Of a stretch of 7,542 nt of DNA, positions 5,428 to 7,542 are shown one piece after another. Origin of the DNA: an uncultured Clostridia bacterium. Its GTDB lineage: Bacteria; Bacillota; Clostridia; Oscillospirales; Acutalibacteraceae. A program made the translations under genes and the position numbers. The DNA lies in the NCBI GenBank assembly GCA_905236975.1, contig CAJOQU010000118.1, positions 1 to 7,542 on the forward strand. Reading direction: 5' to 3'. Within the stretch, counting starts at the first letter, position 1. The number at the start of each line of letters is the position of its first letter. Under the pieces are notes generated by a model. It was not told the origin of the DNA, did not search any database, and saw only the letters and a list, made by a program, of their open reading frames with translations.

Positions 5428-6612
5428 TTAATCAAAATACCCCTTATATGCAATCTTTAAGCCGCTGTCAGGAAATAAATGCGCATGCAAATCAACGAAA
5501 TAATCGTCGGTCATGCTTGCGATATAATCTACTACAATTTGGTTTGGTTCTTCGTTTTCGTAAGGCGTTTTCCGGCGGTAATGTGCCTTATTTACATAGT
5601 TAATATGATGCCTGTATATTACCGAATCAAGATTTTTGCATTTCAAATCGGATAAAAGCTTTTCATACATTTCACGCATCATGGGCTTTACAATAGTATT
5701 CAGTGTACCGGCGACCGTCTTGTTCTTATAAATCAGTTCATAATTATCCGCTTTGGCTTTTTGCAATGCGGCAAAGTGTTCGGCATCCATTTGAATATAC
5801 GGCTTGCCGAAACTGTTCTCAATAATGTTTACCACAAGATTGTTGATGATTTCGGCGTTGATCACGCCGATAGGACCGTCTTTATAATCGGTATCTGACA
5901 AGAGATTTGCCCGCTCGGCATCCTGCCGGTCTTTGCCGAGATACGCGATAATATCCGAGATTCGCACAACGCATCCTTCAAGCGTACAGGGAACTAAGTT
6001 TTTGATGTTGCTTTTGTCTATGTAACAACCTTTGATTTGAGCATCAAACTTGCTGAAACATTCAAGCGGTTCAGGTCTGTACTCGGATAATTCAAGTTCG
6101 CCGTCATGGGCAGCAATGCCGTTCAGTGTTTGCAGACTTATGTTATAAGGAAAGATTTTATCAAGCACTCTTACCGAATGAATATTGTGGGCAAAATGCC
6201 TGTCCGTGTGTTCAAAAAATATTTCGTCAAGAAAACTTTCTCCGGCATGCCCGAAGGGTGTATGGCCTATATCGTGACCGAGAGCGATTGCCTCTATAAG
6301 TTCAAGATTAAGCCCTAATGCCTTTCCGATTGTTCGTGCAATGCGGGAAACCAACTGCACATGCAGACCGCGCCTTGAAATGTCATCATTTTTATAGAAC
6401 GAAAACACCTGCGTTTTATCGGCATAGCGGTTATAAAAGGGGCAGTTGAGTATCTTATCGCAGTCCCGAATAAACGGCGACCGAATAACGGTCGGCTTAT
6501 CGTGGGTATTATCCCGCCTTATGGCATTCGTATCTTGAAAGGCATATTCGCTGTTTTTAAAAAGTACTACCTTTTCGGCGGTTGTTTTACTTAAATTTTC
6601 ATAGTTCGGCAT
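5428..6612 (-). CDS. dgt: dGTP triphosphohydrolase-type HD-domain protein
   Basis: This 394-residue protein belongs to the dNTP triphosphohydrolase family, which hydrolyses dGTP or other dNTPs to the nucleoside and triphosphate. The HD metal site is complete: His84 in RRGLHVQLVSR, His113-Asp114 in GHDIGHTPFGHAGE (112-125), and Asp220 in RISDIIAY. The N-terminal block RSPFIRDCDKI (44-54) followed by TQVFSF (67-72) is the usual lead-in of this family. GAGGTG (6618-6623) lies 5 nt before the ATG. Base composition is much more AT-rich than the hyd genes or the aldolase, and the only upstream neighbour is a recombinase fragment, so acquisition with a mobile element is plausible. Roles could be nucleotide-pool housekeeping or, as known for some dGTPases, phage defence by depleting dNTPs; the sequence does not decide. 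No clear terminator follows; only a weak 5-bp hairpin at 5403-5422. Confidence 0.9.
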   Translation of the reverse strand: MPNYENLSKTTAEKVVLFKNSEYAFQDTNAIRRDNTHDKPTVIRSPFIRDCDKILNCPFYNRYADKTQVFSFYKNDDISRRGLHVQLVSRIARTIGKALGLNLELIEAIALGHDIGHTPFGHAGESFLDEIFFEHTDRHFAHNIHSVRVLDKIFPYNISLQTLNGIAAHDGELELSEYRPEPLECFSKFDAQIKGCYIDKSNIKNLVPCTLEGCVVRISDIIAYLGKDRQDAERANLLSDTDYKDGPIGVINAEIINNLVVNIIENSFGKPYIQMDAEHFAALQKAKADNYELIYKNKTVAGTLNTIVKPMMREMYEKLLSDLKCKNLDSVIYRHHINYVNKAHYRRKTPYENEEPNQIVVDYIASMTDDYFVDLHAHLFPDSGLKIAYKGYFD

Positions 6613-6703
6613 TTTCTCACCTCAGTGGCATCTACGAAAGCGAATCGTCTTTTCAAGTTGATCAATGTTATGACAATTCAAGCGGCAAATTTGGTACATT
6701 GCC

Positions 6704-6732
6704 ATTATAGCAAAGAATGATTGCCTTGTCTA
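6704..6732 (-). promoter_or_regulatory. Sigma-70 promoter of the dGTPase gene
   Basis: On the minus strand TAGACA (6727-6732) and TATAAT (6704-6709) are spaced by 17 nt, with one mismatch at -35 and a perfect -10 box. Transcription would start near 6697, leaving an untranslated leader of about 85 nt before the ATG at 6612. That leader contains the palindrome CAAATTTG but no long stem. The promoter means the dGTPase does not depend on read-through from the recombinase, whose transcript should stop at the terminator near 6961. Confidence 0.75.
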
Positions 6733-6884
6733 TACAACATTTCGAGGTTGCGTATGTTTTTATGCGCAACCTCAAAGATGCTATGCCTTTTAGATATTGC
6801 TTTTTTGTCCACATGAGTTTTTGGTAATGCAGCGACGGAGGGATCAACGGCGCGAACAGCATGGTTGGCGGTACTTTGTGCCAT
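6705..6884 (-). other. Possible short or decayed reading frame (59 codons), unrecognised
   Basis: An open frame from an ATG at 6884 would encode 59 mostly polar residues, beginning MAQSTANHAVRAVDPSV and ending LYRQGNHSLL. I do not recognise a family. It lacks a Shine-Dalgarno sequence (the bases before the ATG read CGATTTTTT), its stop codon lies inside the -10 box of the dGTPase promoter, and it contains the 6744-6773 inverted repeat. The same frame stays open further upstream to 6998, but that part runs through the recombinase terminator and looks non-coding. Its residue composition looks more protein-like than the surrounding spacer, so it may be the tail of a decayed gene. Apart from this and the listed sites, the 393-nt interval 6613-7005 holds nothing I can support. 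Confidence 0.2.
6744..6773. repeat. 9-bp perfect inverted repeat just upstream of the dGTPase promoter
   Basis: GAGGTTGCG (6744-6752) and CGCAACCTC (6765-6773) are perfect inverted arms with a 12-nt spacer. Neither strand has a T-tract after the stem, so it is not a good terminator. It ends 11 nt upstream of the -35 box of the dGTPase promoter, where an operator or activator site could sit. It could also be part of an element end or recombination site, or a chance feature of the decayed reading frame covering it. The repeat itself is certain; its role is not. Confidence 0.5.
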
Positions 6885-6940
6885 AAAAAATCGTCGGCGG
6901 AAATCCCACGTGTGTAATCCGAAAGCGATCTGAAAAAGAA

Positions 6941-6986
6941 TAAAAATTAAAAAATAAGGCGGGCACAGACATATTTGTCTGTGCCC
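6941..6986 (-). terminator. Rho-independent terminator of the serine recombinase gene
   Basis: GGGCACAGACA (6961-6971) and TGTCTGTGCCC (6976-6986) form a perfect 11-bp stem with a 4-nt loop. On the minus strand it is followed by GCCTTATTTTTTAATTTTT, a strong T-tract, and the stem begins 19 nt after the recombinase stop codon. It insulates the dGTPase from the recombinase transcript. Confidence 0.9.
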
Positions 6987-7005
6987 ACACTTATACAAAA
7001 AAGCC

Positions 7006-7542
7006 TTATTTCATGCTGTTTTCATAAGACTCGATCATCTTTTTAAAAGTGTGTCCCGTACGACCGGCAAGATGGCGGTTTGCTTTTTCATACACTTTAC
7101 CGAATGTATCGCCGGTGAAAATCTTAACTGAAATCTCACAGGTGCTGTCGTCAATAGGGGTCACATAGATCTTGTCGATATACTTGTTCACAAAAGCGGA
7201 GTCTATCATCTTCCCGGATGCTTCGCTTTCCGCTTTTTGTAATATAGCTTTGATTTCTTCGATTTTTTGCTTGTATCCGGCACGGGAGTTTATTTCATTT
7301 TGCGTTTCTTCAATGGCGGAATAAATCTCGGCGGACTCGTCCGAAATCTGTTTGTTCATCTCCACAAAATCACGGTCGCTTATCTGTCCCGATACATTAT
7401 ATTCAAGCAACTTTGATTTTTTCTTTGAAAGCAGATTAAGGCGGTCTTTTAACCTTTGCAGGTCTACCGATGCGGTGTCATTGGCAGTCATCTCGGCATA
7501 CAAATTGGTGTATTCTTCAATGATTCTTTTCGCATCTTCGGC
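7006..7542 (-). CDS. Large serine recombinase, C-terminal part (5' end beyond the window)
   Basis: The frame is open from the right edge to a stop at 7006-7008, giving the last 178 residues of a protein whose start is outside the window; an in-frame TTG at 7503 is not a real start. What remains is a long charged coiled-coil (about residues 14-95, rich in Lys, Glu and Leu), then FVNKYIDKIYVTP and the end RTGHTFKKMIESYENSMK. This pattern is typical of the tail of TnpX/Tn4451-like large serine recombinases in clostridia, after the zinc-ribbon domain. The catalytic resolvase domain, recombinase domain and zinc ribbon are not visible. Such enzymes integrate and excise mobile elements at att sites. 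AT-rich composition matches the dGTPase gene. The terminator at 6961-6986 follows it. Whether the full gene is intact cannot be judged here. Confidence 0.82.
   Translation of the reverse strand, partial: AEDAKRIIEEYTNLYAEMTANDTASVDLQRLKDRLNLLSKKKSKLLEYNVSGQISDRDFVEMNKQISDESAEIYSAIEETQNEINSRAGYKQKIEEIKAILQKAESEASGKMIDSAFVNKYIDKIYVTPIDDSTCEISVKIFTGDTFGKVYEKANRHLAGRTGHTFKKMIESYENSMK

Noticed and set aside
6668..6862. Minus-strand 64-codon frame
   Set aside because: It overlaps the dGTPase promoter, lacks a ribosome binding site and has no protein-like pattern; the neighbouring frame is the better, though still weak, candidate.
1..7542. CRISPR arrays, tRNA or rRNA genes
   Set aside because: No regularly spaced direct repeats and no tRNA-like or rRNA-like sequence was found on either strand.

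Overview
This window reads as chromosome of an anaerobic, fermentative Firmicute, probably a clostridial (Ruminococcaceae/Oscillospiraceae-like) bacterium. The reasons are a complete [FeFe]-hydrogenase maturation operon, strong GGAGG-type ribosome binding sites and clostridial-type proteins throughout. This placement is inference from gene content; no rRNA or other marker is present.

Left block (1-4285, plus strand): a leader of tightly packed inverted repeats, ending in an intrinsic-terminator-like hairpin directly before the first ribosome binding site, precedes a four-gene operon. The genes are a small TM1266-type hydrogenase-system regulator (81 aa), hydE (348 aa), hydG (472 aa) and hydF (392 aa). 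HydG makes the Fe(CO)2(CN)-cysteine synthon from tyrosine, HydE processes it towards the dithiomethylamine-bridged subcluster, and HydF (GTPase plus FeS scaffold) assembles the 2Fe subcluster and delivers it to the hydrogenase. All signature cysteines and GTPase motifs are intact. The hydrogenase structural gene is not in the window. The regulator and hydE overlap by 8 nt, hydG and hydF are 7 nt apart, and the one long spacer (hydE-hydG, 123 nt) contains two further hairpins. A strong hairpin plus T-tract closes the operon.

Middle (4296-5332, minus strand): a convergent monocistronic gene for a DRE-TIM/HOA-like (HMG-CoA-lyase-like) aldolase with a near-consensus promoter (TTGACT-N17-TATAAT). 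It has the metal-binding residues, but leucine at the position where canonical 4-hydroxy-2-oxovalerate aldolases carry a catalytic histidine.

Right block (about 5333-7542, minus strand): base composition drops visibly. Hand-counted 60-nt lines are 33-42% GC here against 55-70% to the left. The block holds a dGTP triphosphohydrolase-type HD protein with its own promoter, a 393-nt interval with an inverted repeat and a possible decayed reading frame, a perfect terminator hairpin, and the C-terminal end of a large serine recombinase that runs off the right edge. I infer an integrated accessory element or its remnant, with the dGTPase as possible cargo.

I do not see a demonstrably new multi-gene system. 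The best candidates for something undescribed are the hydrogenase-operon leader RNA with mutually exclusive pairings, and the dGTPase next to a recombinase.
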